Shown here: positions 1 to 7,390 of the stretch, piece by piece | How positions within the stretch are numbered: position 1 is the first letter of the stretch | How the letters are laid out: the number at the start of each line of letters is the position of its first letter | Notes under the pieces: generated by a model | The model's database searches: none | Told to the model about the DNA's origin: nothing | What the model saw: the letters and a program-made list of their open reading frames with translations, nothing else | Program-made: the position numbers and the translations under genes | DNA from: Thalassospira sp. | Lineage (GTDB): Bacteria > Pseudomonadota > Alphaproteobacteria > Rhodospirillales > Thalassospiraceae | DNA: 64,000 bases | NCBI RefSeq assembly: GCF_002709775.1 | Contig: NZ_PAQR01000010.1 | Span: 111,424 to 175,423 of the forward strand | Direction of reading: 5' to 3'

Positions 1-1
1 G

Positions 2-784
2 GTTTATCCCAACGGAACGTTACCCGAACCGGATTTCGCGACCTTGGCCGAAATCAAGGCATCGATGAAAAAGACCGACGAGGTCATCGTGCCGCCGCGC
101 GACGCCCGCACATTTCATGTGCCCAAAGGATGCTTTTTCCGCATTGTCAGTGTCGAGGGACCGCAGGTCGGGGACCTTAACCTGTGGAATGCCAATGACC
201 TTAAGGAACGTTTTTTCAGTGGCAAGACGCGCGCCCTGCATCGGACCCATGTAACGACCGGTGATAGGCTGTGGTCAAACATGCCCTATTTGCGGTCGAT
301 GGCGTTGATCAGTGAAGATACGCTCGACTGGTATGGCTTTGATGAAGATGGCGGCAGTGTCCATGACGTGATCGGCACCCGCTGCGATCCGTTTACCAAC
401 CGGCTGTTGTCCGGGCAGGATTATCATCATTGCTGCCATTCGAACCTGTGCCGGGCGCTGAGCGGTGAAACCGGCATGTCGATGCAGGAAGCCGATCATT
501 ATGTGCATGATGTGCTTAATGTTTTCATGTGCACCGGTTTCACCAAGGACACCCATCAGTATTTCATGAAGGCAAGCCCGGTGCGCCCGGGGGATTATAT
601 TGAAATGTTTGCCGAGATTGATTTGCTGGGCAATTTGTCGACCTGTCCGGGCGGTGATTGCAGCACCGGACATTCAAGCGATGAGGCGGCCTGTTATCCG
701 CTTAAGGTCGAGATCTATGAAACCGATCCGACCTTGCGCGGCAAATGGGATTTCCCGGCGCCGAACGCCTATCAGCATCCCTGA
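2..784 (+). CDS. DUF1989 / urea carboxylase-associated family protein (5' end probably outside window)
   Basis: This protein belongs to the DUF1989 family, whose members often sit next to urea carboxylase/allophanate hydrolase or ethanolamine/aminomethyl transport genes; their biochemical role is not settled. Visible hallmarks are the block ALHRTHVTTGDRLWSN and the Cys/His-rich stretch HHCCHSNLCRAL, which may bind a metal. A TTG at 44 could be a start, but the frame stays open to the left edge (codons from base 2) and family members usually carry some 30-40 more N-terminal residues. I therefore treat the gene as 5'-truncated by the window. A strong hairpin terminator follows within 10 bases. 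The neighbour on the right is convergent modC, so no functional link is implied. Confidence 0.8.
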   Translation, partial: VYPNGTLPEPDFATLAEIKASMKKTDEVIVPPRDARTFHVPKGCFFRIVSVEGPQVGDLNLWNANDLKERFFSGKTRALHRTHVTTGDRLWSNMPYLRSMALISEDTLDWYGFDEDGGSVHDVIGTRCDPFTNRLLSGQDYHHCCHSNLCRALSGETGMSMQEADHYVHDVLNVFMCTGFTKDTHQYFMKASPVRPGDYIEMFAEIDLLGNLSTCPGGDCSTGHSSDEAACYPLKVEIYETDPTLRGKWDFPAPNAYQHP

Positions 785-793
785 TCATATTGC

Positions 794-827
794 AAAAGCC
801 CCGTCGGTTTGTACGACGGGGCTTTTT
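794..827 (+). terminator. Rho-independent terminator after the DUF1989 gene
   Basis: A 12-13 bp GC-rich stem (AAAGCCCCGTCG pairing with CGACGGGGCTTT) has a 7-base loop and a run of five T. Read on the other strand it has a shorter T tract, so it may also stop convergent modC. Confidence 0.85.
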
Positions 828-846
828 CGTGGGGGGCTCAAAGCCC

Positions 847-1977
847 CTAGCGATCGCGTAACTGGCCATTGACCGTGACCGATTTGATCACGGCAAAGAC
901 CTTTTGATGGGGTTGCAGTTTCAGGCGTGACCCAGACCATTTCGTTATGCGGGCATGAATTTTCGGGCGGCCACTGGTTTCAGCCAGAAGGGTGGCGTCC
1001 GCATCCTGACCAAAGCACATGGTGACATCGATGGTATCGCCGGGCGTATCGGTAATTTTGGTGATGGTCACGGGAATGATGTTATTCGCACTGATGTCGC
1101 GCGGCGGGGTGCGGGCAATCATCACGTCACGCGCCCTTACATGCAATCGAACCCGGTCTGTGTTTGGTCGACCAAGATAGGGGACAACAAGACGCTGTTC
1201 GCCGCATTCAAGGAAGCTGACCTCGGCCTTGGGATCGCGGCTGACGATCCGGGCGGGCAGGACAGTACCGGCGTCAAAGCGCCCGGCCAGTGTTGCCAGA
1301 TCCGTGCGGCCCAGCATGTCAAACACCGAACCGGTCGCAAGCGTTTTGCCCTGATCAATCACCACCATGTGGTCGGCAAGACGGGCGACCTCGTCAATCG
1401 CGTGGGTGACATACAGGATGGGTATCTTGCGATGATCGCGCAGCCATTCAAGATACGGCAGGATTTCCTGTTTGCGGGCGTGATCAAGGGCCGAAAGCGG
1501 CTCATCAAGCAGCAACACATCCGGATTGGACAGAAGCGCGCGGCCAAGCGCCACCCTTTGCTTTTCCCCGCCAGACAGAAGGTTGGGGCGACGATCCATC
1601 AGATACGCGATATTAAGCATATCAAGGATCGACTGTTGTTCGTCCTGCGGCAGTTTGTGGGGGTTGCGGCGTGCGCCGTAAAACAGGTTGTCGCGCACCG
1701 ATTTATGCGGAAACAGGCGGTTGTCCTGAAACACGCAGCCAACGCGACGTTCGCGCACGGGTAAATTGATGCCACGCGAATGTTCAAACAACACATGATC
1801 GTTGATCTGGATGTGGCCCCGGTTCGGGCGGACCAGACCAGCAATCATGTTCACCAGTGTGGTCTTGCCGCTGCCGGACGGGCCAAACAGGGCGGTGATG
1901 CCGGGTTCGGGAATGTTGAATTCCGCCGAAAGCCCGAAGTTCTTGAGGTGATATTCTACATTAACCCCGATGCTCAT
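847..1977 (-). CDS. modC: Molybdate ABC transporter ATP-binding protein ModC
   Basis: ATPase of the ModABC molybdate importer, acting at the cytoplasmic face of the inner membrane. In 376 residues it shows Walker A GPSGSGKTT (32-40), Q-loop Q84, ABC signature LSGGEKQR (134-141), Walker B DVLLLDEP (153-160) and an H-loop VTH. After about residue 235 comes a C-terminal region of the size and character of the molybdopterin-binding (Mop/TOBE) domain typical of ModC. The length is normal (E. coli ModC is about 350). Its ATG overlaps the stop of modB as ATGA, so the two are translationally coupled. Unusually, modA is not in this operon but lies 2 kb away on its own promoter. Confidence 0.95.
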   Translation of the reverse strand: MSIGVNVEYHLKNFGLSAEFNIPEPGITALFGPSGSGKTTLVNMIAGLVRPNRGHIQINDHVLFEHSRGINLPVRERRVGCVFQDNRLFPHKSVRDNLFYGARRNPHKLPQDEQQSILDMLNIAYLMDRRPNLLSGGEKQRVALGRALLSNPDVLLLDEPLSALDHARKQEILPYLEWLRDHRKIPILYVTHAIDEVARLADHMVVIDQGKTLATGSVFDMLGRTDLATLAGRFDAGTVLPARIVSRDPKAEVSFLECGEQRLVVPYLGRPNTDRVRLHVRARDVMIARTPPRDISANNIIPVTITKITDTPGDTIDVTMCFGQDADATLLAETSGRPKIHARITKWSGSRLKLQPHQKVFAVIKSVTVNGQLRDR

Positions 1978-2666
1978 GACGCGGCCCTCTTGCGGATGCG
2001 GCGCAAGGCCAGTTCGGAAAGAAGCAGGCCGGTAAAGGCGAGGCCAATGGAAAGGGCAGCAAGGCGGGCTGCGGCCAGTTCACCGCCCGGCGTCTGGATC
2101 GCGGTATAGATCGCAAGGGGCAGGGTGCGGGTTTCACCCGGCACATTCGAGACAAAGGTAATGATGGCACCAAATTCCCCGAGACTTGCGGCAAAGGCCG
2201 TAATGGCACCGGCAATAATGCCGGGCAGGGCGAGGGGCAATGTCAGTGAAAAGAACCGGTCAATCGCCCCGGCACCAAGCGTTTCGGCCGCCTGATACAA
2301 ACCATGATCGATGTTCTCAAGGCTGAGCCGAATGGCGCGCACCTGAAACGGGAAGCTTACGATGGCTGATGCCAATGCAGCACCCGTCCAGCTAAAGACA
2401 AAGCGCAGATCAAAGGTTTCGTAAAGCCAGGCGCCTAAAGGCGCGCGTGTGCCAAAACCGATCAGTAGCAAATAGCCCATGACAACCGGCGGCAGGATAA
2501 GCGGCAAATGCACAATGGCATCAAGAATGAAACGTCCGGGAAACCGGCCAAGTGCAAGTGCGGTGGCAACGGCGACCGCAAATGGCAGGGCACAGGCAAC
2601 CGCAACCCCCGAAATGCGCAGGCTAAGCAGCAGCGCTTCGATTTCTGCGGGCGTCAGGCTAATCAT
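1974..2666 (-). CDS. modB: Molybdate ABC transporter permease ModB
   Basis: Inner-membrane permease of the molybdate importer, 230 residues, with about five hydrophobic spans. The cytoplasmic EAA-type loop that docks with ModC is seen around residues 140-160 (YQAAETLGAGAIDRFF, then LPLALPGI). It starts at ATG 2666 and its TGA overlaps the modC ATG. It is transcribed divergently from the ModE-like regulator gene, and the 129-base interval between them would hold both promoters. I see no palindrome there as good as the one before modA; a weak GCGTT-N13-AACGC repeat at 2729-2751 is the best candidate operator. Confidence 0.95.
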   Translation of the reverse strand: MISLTPAEIEALLLSLRISGVAVACALPFAVAVATALALGRFPGRFILDAIVHLPLILPPVVMGYLLLIGFGTRAPLGAWLYETFDLRFVFSWTGAALASAIVSFPFQVRAIRLSLENIDHGLYQAAETLGAGAIDRFFSLTLPLALPGIIAGAITAFAASLGEFGAIITFVSNVPGETRTLPLAIYTAIQTPGGELAAARLAALSIGLAFTGLLLSELALRRIRKRAAS

Positions 2667-2795
2667 GAGGGATATGTATCTCTGCGTGTTGTGTAGATCG
2701 CGATAAGCTCATAGTCGGCAAATTTGATGCGTTCGTCACGTAAAATAACGCCGCGATGCGTTGCACTGGCATTTGGACTAAGGCGAGGATAGTGT

Positions 2796-3167
2796 GTGGC
2801 CATGACAAGTGACGATTTGAAAATTCGTTTGAAGATTGATCTGCCCGGCAACATTCGCCTTGGTTACGGGAAGGTCGATTTGCTGCGTGCTGTTTTGGAA
2901 CATCAGTCAATTTCGGCTGCTGCGCGGTCGATGGGGATGTCCTATCGCCGTGCGTGGCTTCTGATTGATGAACTTAACAAGTGCTTCACATCACCGGTGA
3001 TTGAAACCCATGTCGGCGGACGCGCACATGGTGGCGCGCAATTAACCGACATGGGCAAACAAGTGATCGCCTTGTATGACCGGGCCTGTGAAAGGGCCGA
3101 AAGCGCATTGCAAGATGACCTTGATCAGCTTGCCGCCGTTCTGAAAGATCCTTTGCAAGACGCGTGA
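2796..3167 (+). CDS. modE: Single-domain ModE-type molybdate regulator (winged-helix, LysR-like N-terminal domain only)
   Basis: About 123 residues matching the N-terminal DNA-binding half of ModE: the helix-turn-helix lies in the region of SISAAARSMGMSYRRAWLLI (res 39-58), followed by the conserved wing HVGGRAHGGAQLT. The C-terminal tandem Mop domains that bind molybdate in E. coli ModE are absent. Such short ModE proteins are known in many proteobacteria; how they sense molybdate is less clear. The GTG at 2796 is favoured because AGGCGAGG lies 7 bases upstream; an ATG at 2802 is in frame. The gene is divergent to modBC and convergent with modA. Its likely target is the palindrome in front of modA. 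Function as a mod regulator is inferred from fold and context. Confidence 0.85.
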   Translation: MAMTSDDLKIRLKIDLPGNIRLGYGKVDLLRAVLEHQSISAAARSMGMSYRRAWLLIDELNKCFTSPVIETHVGGRAHGGAQLTDMGKQVIALYDRACERAESALQDDLDQLAAVLKDPLQDA

Positions 3168-3180
3168 TCATTTTCCGTGA

Positions 3181-3963
3181 TCAGTTTGGTTCCGCCTTCG
3201 GTGATGCGAAGCCGAATTCAGCAAAAATGACGCCTGCTTCGTTTCCCAGAAGCCATGCCTGCAGGTCGCCCGCGCCTGCTGCTTTGGCATCCTTGATCAT
3301 TGCGATGGGATAGGTGATTGCTGGGTGGGAGCCTTCCGGGAAGGTGGCGATGATTTTGACGTCCTGGGCAATTGCGGCATCGGTCCGATAAACAATACCC
3401 AGCGGTGCTTCGCCACGTTCGACCAGTGCCAGCGCAGCCCGGACGTTATCGGCGCGCGCCAGACGGTCTTCAACCGCATCCCATTGCCCCAGATGTGAGA
3501 GTGCCTGTTTGGCATAAATGCCGGCCGGAACGTGCTCAGGATCGCCAACAGCGATGCGATCTTCCGGGCTGATCAGATCAAGGAATCTCGTCTGATCATT
3601 GATCGTTATCTGCCCCAGCGAACTGTCGGTCGGTGCAATCAGAACCAGACTGTTTGCCAGAATATCCTGACGGCTTTCGGCCGCGATCAGGTCCTGATCT
3701 ACCAGCCAGTCCATCCATTTCTGATTGGCCGATATGTACAGATCGGCGGGCGCACCTGCCGCGATTTGCCGGGCAAGGGTTGATGAGCTGGCAAAGGACA
3801 AACGCACATGGTTGCCGGTTTCGGCCTCATAGGTTTCTGCGGCCTTGGTCATGGCATTGGTCAGACTGGCAGCGGCGAAAACAGTGATGTCTTCGGCATT
3901 TGCGGCGGTGCTGGCTGTAAGGACGAGTGTGGCGGCAAACAGATTGCGGAGTAAGCGGTTCAC
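3181..3963 (-). CDS. modA: Molybdate-binding periplasmic protein ModA
   Basis: Substrate-binding protein of the molybdate importer, 260 residues. An N-terminal signal peptide ends near ANA/ED (about residue 23). The mature start DITVFAAASLTNAM and the later SFASSSTLARQI and GAPADLYISAN are characteristic ModA segments that form the oxyanion pocket (Ser residues after AAAS and SS). It starts at GTG 3963 with GGGAG 7 bases upstream. It is separated from modBC by modE and is convergent with modE, so it must be a separate transcription unit. A good -35 box and a perfect Mo-box-like palindrome lie just upstream. Confidence 0.94.
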   Translation of the reverse strand: MNRLLRNLFAATLVLTASTAANAEDITVFAAASLTNAMTKAAETYEAETGNHVRLSFASSSTLARQIAAGAPADLYISANQKWMDWLVDQDLIAAESRQDILANSLVLIAPTDSSLGQITINDQTRFLDLISPEDRIAVGDPEHVPAGIYAKQALSHLGQWDAVEDRLARADNVRAALALVERGEAPLGIVYRTDAAIAQDVKIIATFPEGSHPAITYPIAMIKDAKAAGAGDLQAWLLGNEAGVIFAEFGFASPKAEPN

Positions 3964-3990
3964 GGTGGGGCTCCCGGTGAGTGATTCAGT

Positions 3991-4025
3991 ATCGCTATAT
4001 TTTTATGAATATAGCGATGTGTCAA
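3991..4025 (-). promoter_or_regulatory. modA promoter with Mo-box-like palindrome
   Basis: On the minus strand a TTGACA (-35) spans 4025-4020. Immediately downstream, 3991-4018 is a perfect inverted repeat, ATCGCTATAT - 8 bases - ATATAGCGAT, covering where the -10 should be. The sequence and layout resemble ModE-binding sites (Mo-boxes) of proteobacteria. The position predicts repression of modA by molybdate-loaded ModE. The operator is seen directly; its binding protein is inferred. Confidence 0.8.
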
Positions 4026-4069
4026 GCAACGGATTGATAAAACCGCATCGATCTGGAAACGGGTAGAAA

Positions 4070-4097
4070 TGAAAACAGCCCGCTCGTGGCGGGCTGT
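4070..4097 (-). terminator. Rho-independent terminator of the 4122-4640 gene
   Basis: Stem ACAGCCCGC/GCGGGCTGT with a 5-base loop (4075-4097), followed on the minus strand by TTTTC. It separates this gene from the modA promoter. Confidence 0.75.
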
Positions 4098-4121
4098 CTG
4101 GTTTAAATGCCAGAGCGTCGG

Positions 4122-4640
4122 TTACTGGCAAACCGCGGCACGCAGCGGATCATCAGCGCCCATATCGAACCATTCATCCATCCCGGTCGGGAAGCCGTTG
4201 CTATCAAGTGCGGTGTCCGGGGTGATATAGCCGCGCCGACCTTGTGCACAATCGACAAGGTGGGTCAGGGCAAGGGTTTCACCACCCTTACGCAGTAGCA
4301 AGGTCATGACACGCTTTTCGTCCGGGTTTTGCGGGTTGGCAACCAGCTTGTCGTGGTCAATCGCAGTAAAGCGATTGGTTGGCGCGGAAACCAGTGTCCA
4401 GGGCGCGAAGATGTTTTCGTCGGTGAATGTTTGAATGACGCTGATGGTTTGCGGCAGGCGTGCCTCATAGCGATCAAACCAGGTGTATTCATCCCAGATC
4501 ATGTAGCCGAACATCGCAATTGCGGCGACAAAGGGAACGACATATTTCGGTGCTTTGCGGCCCCACAGGCGGAACAGCAGCATGACCACACCAGCCGATG
4601 CAAACCCGACAACAACTGTCGTGAAGATGAAGACGTACAT
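4122..4640 (-). CDS. Hypothetical membrane-anchored protein, 172 aa
   Basis: I do not recognise a family. The N-terminus has two hydrophobic segments (about residues 3-24 and 34-50) joined by a short basic loop with RLWGRKAPK. The remaining 120 residues look soluble and would lie on the same side as the N-terminus. The soluble part has the segment DEYTWFDRYEARLPQTI, the phrase LLLRKGGETLALTHLVDCAQGRR and a C-terminal Cys, which could pair with the Cys in VDCAQ. The ATG at 4640 has a GGAG about 10 bases upstream. It is monocistronic, with its own terminator. The downstream neighbour is modA and the upstream neighbour the exonuclease gene, both on the same strand. Confidence 0.75.
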   Translation of the reverse strand: MYVFIFTTVVVGFASAGVVMLLFRLWGRKAPKYVVPFVAAIAMFGYMIWDEYTWFDRYEARLPQTISVIQTFTDENIFAPWTLVSAPTNRFTAIDHDKLVANPQNPDEKRVMTLLLRKGGETLALTHLVDCAQGRRGYITPDTALDSNGFPTGMDEWFDMGADDPLRAAVCQ

Positions 4641-4703
4641 ACGGGGGTGGCTCCCAATTCGCTGTTATTGTTGGTGGGGCATTTGTTTAACCCTGATAAC
4701 CGA

Positions 4704-5393
4704 TTAGCGCAGTATCCGGTCGAGCTCAAGTTCGCCTTTTGGATCACGTTTGGCGATCTGCGCGAGAAACAGGCCAGAGGCGGCAATCGCATCGGATAGC
4801 GCATTATGTGCCCTAAAGGGTGGCAGGTTGTGATTTCGACGTAGGGTATCAAGGCGAAGGGCACCGGCCTTCATCGGCTCCCCACTGCGCCGGATGTCAC
4901 GCAGTGCGAGCACAAGGGTATCGACTGTCGGGATTTGCAGTGGTGCGCCAAAGCAGCGTTTGCATGCCTGACCAAGAAAGCCCAGTTCAATCGGTGCATG
5001 ATGGGAAATCAAAACGCGCCCGGCCATTTGCGGCAACAGATGTTCAAGGGCGGCTTCAATATTCGGGGCATCGGCGACGTCGCTATCAAAAATCCGGTGT
5101 ACCACGACCGAGCTTTCACTGAGCTCCTTGGACGGCCTGACCAGAATATGCTCGCAACTTGAAAAATCGACCGCAAGCTGGCGAATGATCACCCAGCCAA
5201 GGCTGACGATTTCAGCCTTTTTGGGGTCGAGGCCCGTGGTTTCGAGATCAAGGGCGATAAATTCGGTTTCCATCACCGATCTGTCGGGGTCGGCTGGTGG
5301 GACATCGTAATAGGTCCGCAAAGCCCCGGTGGCCTTGCGCTGGATGAAATCACGGTACAGGCGGCTATCAAGGATCTTTTCGCGCAATCCCAT
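4704..5393 (-). CDS. DnaQ-like (DEDDh) 3'-5' exonuclease
   Basis: A 229-residue protein of the DNA polymerase III epsilon / RNase T fold. Exo I motif is ALDLETTGLD (D49, E51). Exo III is HNALSD (H196-x4-D201), giving the DEDDh type. Exo II reads SHHAPIELGFL, with Glu136 where the family normally has the metal-binding Asp. The gene lies 5 bases after the stop of the cNMP/CBS/DUF294 gene and is almost certainly co-transcribed; the same pair occurs in many proteobacteria, suggesting a shared function rather than replication proofreading. It is too short and in the wrong context to be the replicative epsilon subunit with confidence. Confidence 0.88.
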   Translation of the reverse strand: MGLREKILDSRLYRDFIQRKATGALRTYYDVPPADPDRSVMETEFIALDLETTGLDPKKAEIVSLGWVIIRQLAVDFSSCEHILVRPSKELSESSVVVHRIFDSDVADAPNIEAALEHLLPQMAGRVLISHHAPIELGFLGQACKRCFGAPLQIPTVDTLVLALRDIRRSGEPMKAGALRLDTLRRNHNLPPFRAHNALSDAIAASGLFLAQIAKRDPKGELELDRILR

Positions 5394-5398
5394 ATCGA

Positions 5399-7267
5399 TC
5401 AGGTCCCGCTTTTGCCAAAGGCGTGCTCAAGCGCGCTCTGAAGGTTCTTGATCACCGAGAAGGCATCTTTCAGGTGGCTGCGCTCAAACGCTGACAGGCT
5501 TTCGGGTTGCAGGAAGTTATCGGGCTTTTCACCGCGCCGGATTTGCCGGACCTGATGTTTGAGACGTGTAATGCTGACAAATTCAAAGGCATCCAGAAGG
5601 TCGGACGCCCCCTGATTGCTAATCGATGGGAAGGCCTTGACGGCATTAAGGCGTTCATAGGTGTTTACCGCCTCAACCCCATTGGCAAGGGCATGGATGC
5701 GCGCCAGATCAACAATCGGCACGACACCATTGTGTTTCAGATCAAGGGTCTTGTCATGCTCGCCGCCACGGATCATGACGAAGTTCTTGAAGAAGCCAAG
5801 CGGTACATGATGGGTCAGGGCGTTGCCGACCATATAGGCCTGGAAAATGCGGTTGTCCTTGGCCTTGGAAACGATCATGCGGTGCAGGTCATCAAACAGG
5901 CTTTTGGTGCCATGGACTGGCCGCAGGTCAAACCAGACGGAACATAGCATCAGGGATTTTGGTTCGGGCTGTTCGATCCATTTATTGAAATATTGCTGCC
6001 AGGTGCGGGCCGGTTGGCGCCATTCATCGATCTTGGCCATCATGTCGCCCGGGCAATAGACATAGCCAACCTTGTGCAAGCCATCACAGACGTAATCAGC
6101 CAGCTTCTTGAAATACGCGCCGTGCTGTTCAGCATCATAGGCGTCATCAATGATCAGGCAGTTATCCTGATCCGACAGGGCGGTTTGTTCCTGTCGTCCT
6201 TGCGATCCGCCAGCCATCCAGACGTACGGAACAGGTGGCGGGCCAAATTCTTCTTCTGCCAGTTGCAGAAGGCGGGCAGTTGCCGCGTCCGACAGGGTTG
6301 TCACGATATGCCCGGCATTATGCGATGTCGCGCCCGCCTCGATCAGGTGGCTCAGGAGTTCGGGGACCTGGGCAATGACCTTTGCCATTTCTTCGGGTTC
6401 GGTCAGCTTGCCGATGCGGCCCGCCATATAAACAGCCGACAGCGATTGGCGGGCGAGCAGGTTATTGGTGGTGATCATGCCAACCGCCTTGCCATCCTTC
6501 ATGACCGGCAGGTGGCGGATATTGTTGCGCGTCATGGTCAGAAGCGCATCGAAGGCGTATTGATCCGGCGAAATCGAGATCGGCTTTTCGGTCATGATGG
6601 CTGTGACCGGCTCGTCATAGCTGCGGCCCTTGGCAATCACGCGGTTTCGCAGGTCGCGGTCGGTCATGATGCCGGCAACGCCATCATCGCCCTCGGTGAT
6701 CAGCAGGCAGGAAACACGTTCCTTGCTCATCAGCTGACCGGCTTCAAGGATCGATGCGGATTTGTCGATGCTGACCAGATCACGTGCGATCAGGTCGCTG
6801 ACCTTCACACTCATCAGTTTGAGCTGATCGTCATCGCGGCTTTCAAGCAGTTGCATGCCGCTGCGCAGGCGATCCCCGCCCATCTGCGAGAAGAAATAGC
6901 TGAATTGCGGATACTTGCCCGTCAGGTCATGGAAGTCCTTTTCGGGCAGCAAGTAACACAGGCTGTCTTCAAGGGTGGTGATGTTGTTGGCAGCCCGTCC
7001 GTTCTGATACATCGCGCGTACGCCAAAACATTCACCCTCCGACAGGCGGGCAAGCAGTTGCCCGTTCGGATCACGAGTTTCGGTGCCGCCGGTGCGAATA
7101 ATGTAAAGATGCAGGCATTGCTGTTCGGGCGACAGGACCTTGGTCCCAGCACGGAAATAGCGGGCCTGAAGACGCTTGGGCAGGGCGTTGATTTCTGCGT
7201 CGGGTAGCAGATCGAACGGGTGATGTTGTTTCAGAAATTCGGCAATTTCTTCGAGTTCGATGCTCAT
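5399..7267 (-). CDS. cNMP-binding / CBS-pair / DUF294 nucleotidyltransferase-like signalling protein
   Basis: A 622-residue modular protein. Domains in order: cyclic-nucleotide-binding-like (about 15-125), two CBS motifs (about 155-275), a DUF294 nucleotidyltransferase-fold domain with GGSQGRQEQ (353-361) and DQDN (366-369) as in GlnD-type enzymes, and the DUF294 C-terminal helical domain (about 475-615). CBS pairs usually bind adenine nucleotides; the GlnD-like core may transfer or remove nucleotidyl groups on a partner protein. The reaction is unknown. It is followed after 5 bases by the DnaQ-like exonuclease, its usual genomic partner. The start at ATG 7267 lies downstream of a run AGGAAAAAAGG that serves as ribosome-binding site. 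Confidence 0.9.
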   Translation of the reverse strand: MSIELEEIAEFLKQHHPFDLLPDAEINALPKRLQARYFRAGTKVLSPEQQCLHLYIIRTGGTETRDPNGQLLARLSEGECFGVRAMYQNGRAANNITTLEDSLCYLLPEKDFHDLTGKYPQFSYFFSQMGGDRLRSGMQLLESRDDDQLKLMSVKVSDLIARDLVSIDKSASILEAGQLMSKERVSCLLITEGDDGVAGIMTDRDLRNRVIAKGRSYDEPVTAIMTEKPISISPDQYAFDALLTMTRNNIRHLPVMKDGKAVGMITTNNLLARQSLSAVYMAGRIGKLTEPEEMAKVIAQVPELLSHLIEAGATSHNAGHIVTTLSDAATARLLQLAEEEFGPPPVPYVWMAGGSQGRQEQTALSDQDNCLIIDDAYDAEQHGAYFKKLADYVCDGLHKVGYVYCPGDMMAKIDEWRQPARTWQQYFNKWIEQPEPKSLMLCSVWFDLRPVHGTKSLFDDLHRMIVSKAKDNRIFQAYMVGNALTHHVPLGFFKNFVMIRGGEHDKTLDLKHNGVVPIVDLARIHALANGVEAVNTYERLNAVKAFPSISNQGASDLLDAFEFVSITRLKHQVRQIRRGEKPDNFLQPESLSAFERSHLKDAFSVIKNLQSALEHAFGKSGT

Positions 7268-7326
7268 GACCTTTTTTCCTCCGCGAGGGCACGCCCTGAT
7301 TGCATTGTTGCCTGAGTGAGGCCGAA

Positions 7327-7360
7327 AAGAAAAGCCCCCGGATCAAGGATCCGGGGGCCT
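7327..7360 (-). terminator. Rho-independent terminator of the symporter operon
   Basis: An 11-bp perfect stem, GCCCCCGGATC/GATCCGGGGGC, with a 3-base loop, followed on the minus strand by CTTTTCTTTTC. It lies between the symporter gene and the DUF294 gene. Confidence 0.85.
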
Positions 7361-7390
7361 GCAACAGTTTTTGGCAAACTGGTTGACCGA

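Noticed and set aside
2729..2751. Second Mo-box between modB and modE (GCGTT-N13-AACGC)
   Set aside because: The arms are short and the spacing differs from the modA palindrome, so it is not strong enough to call.
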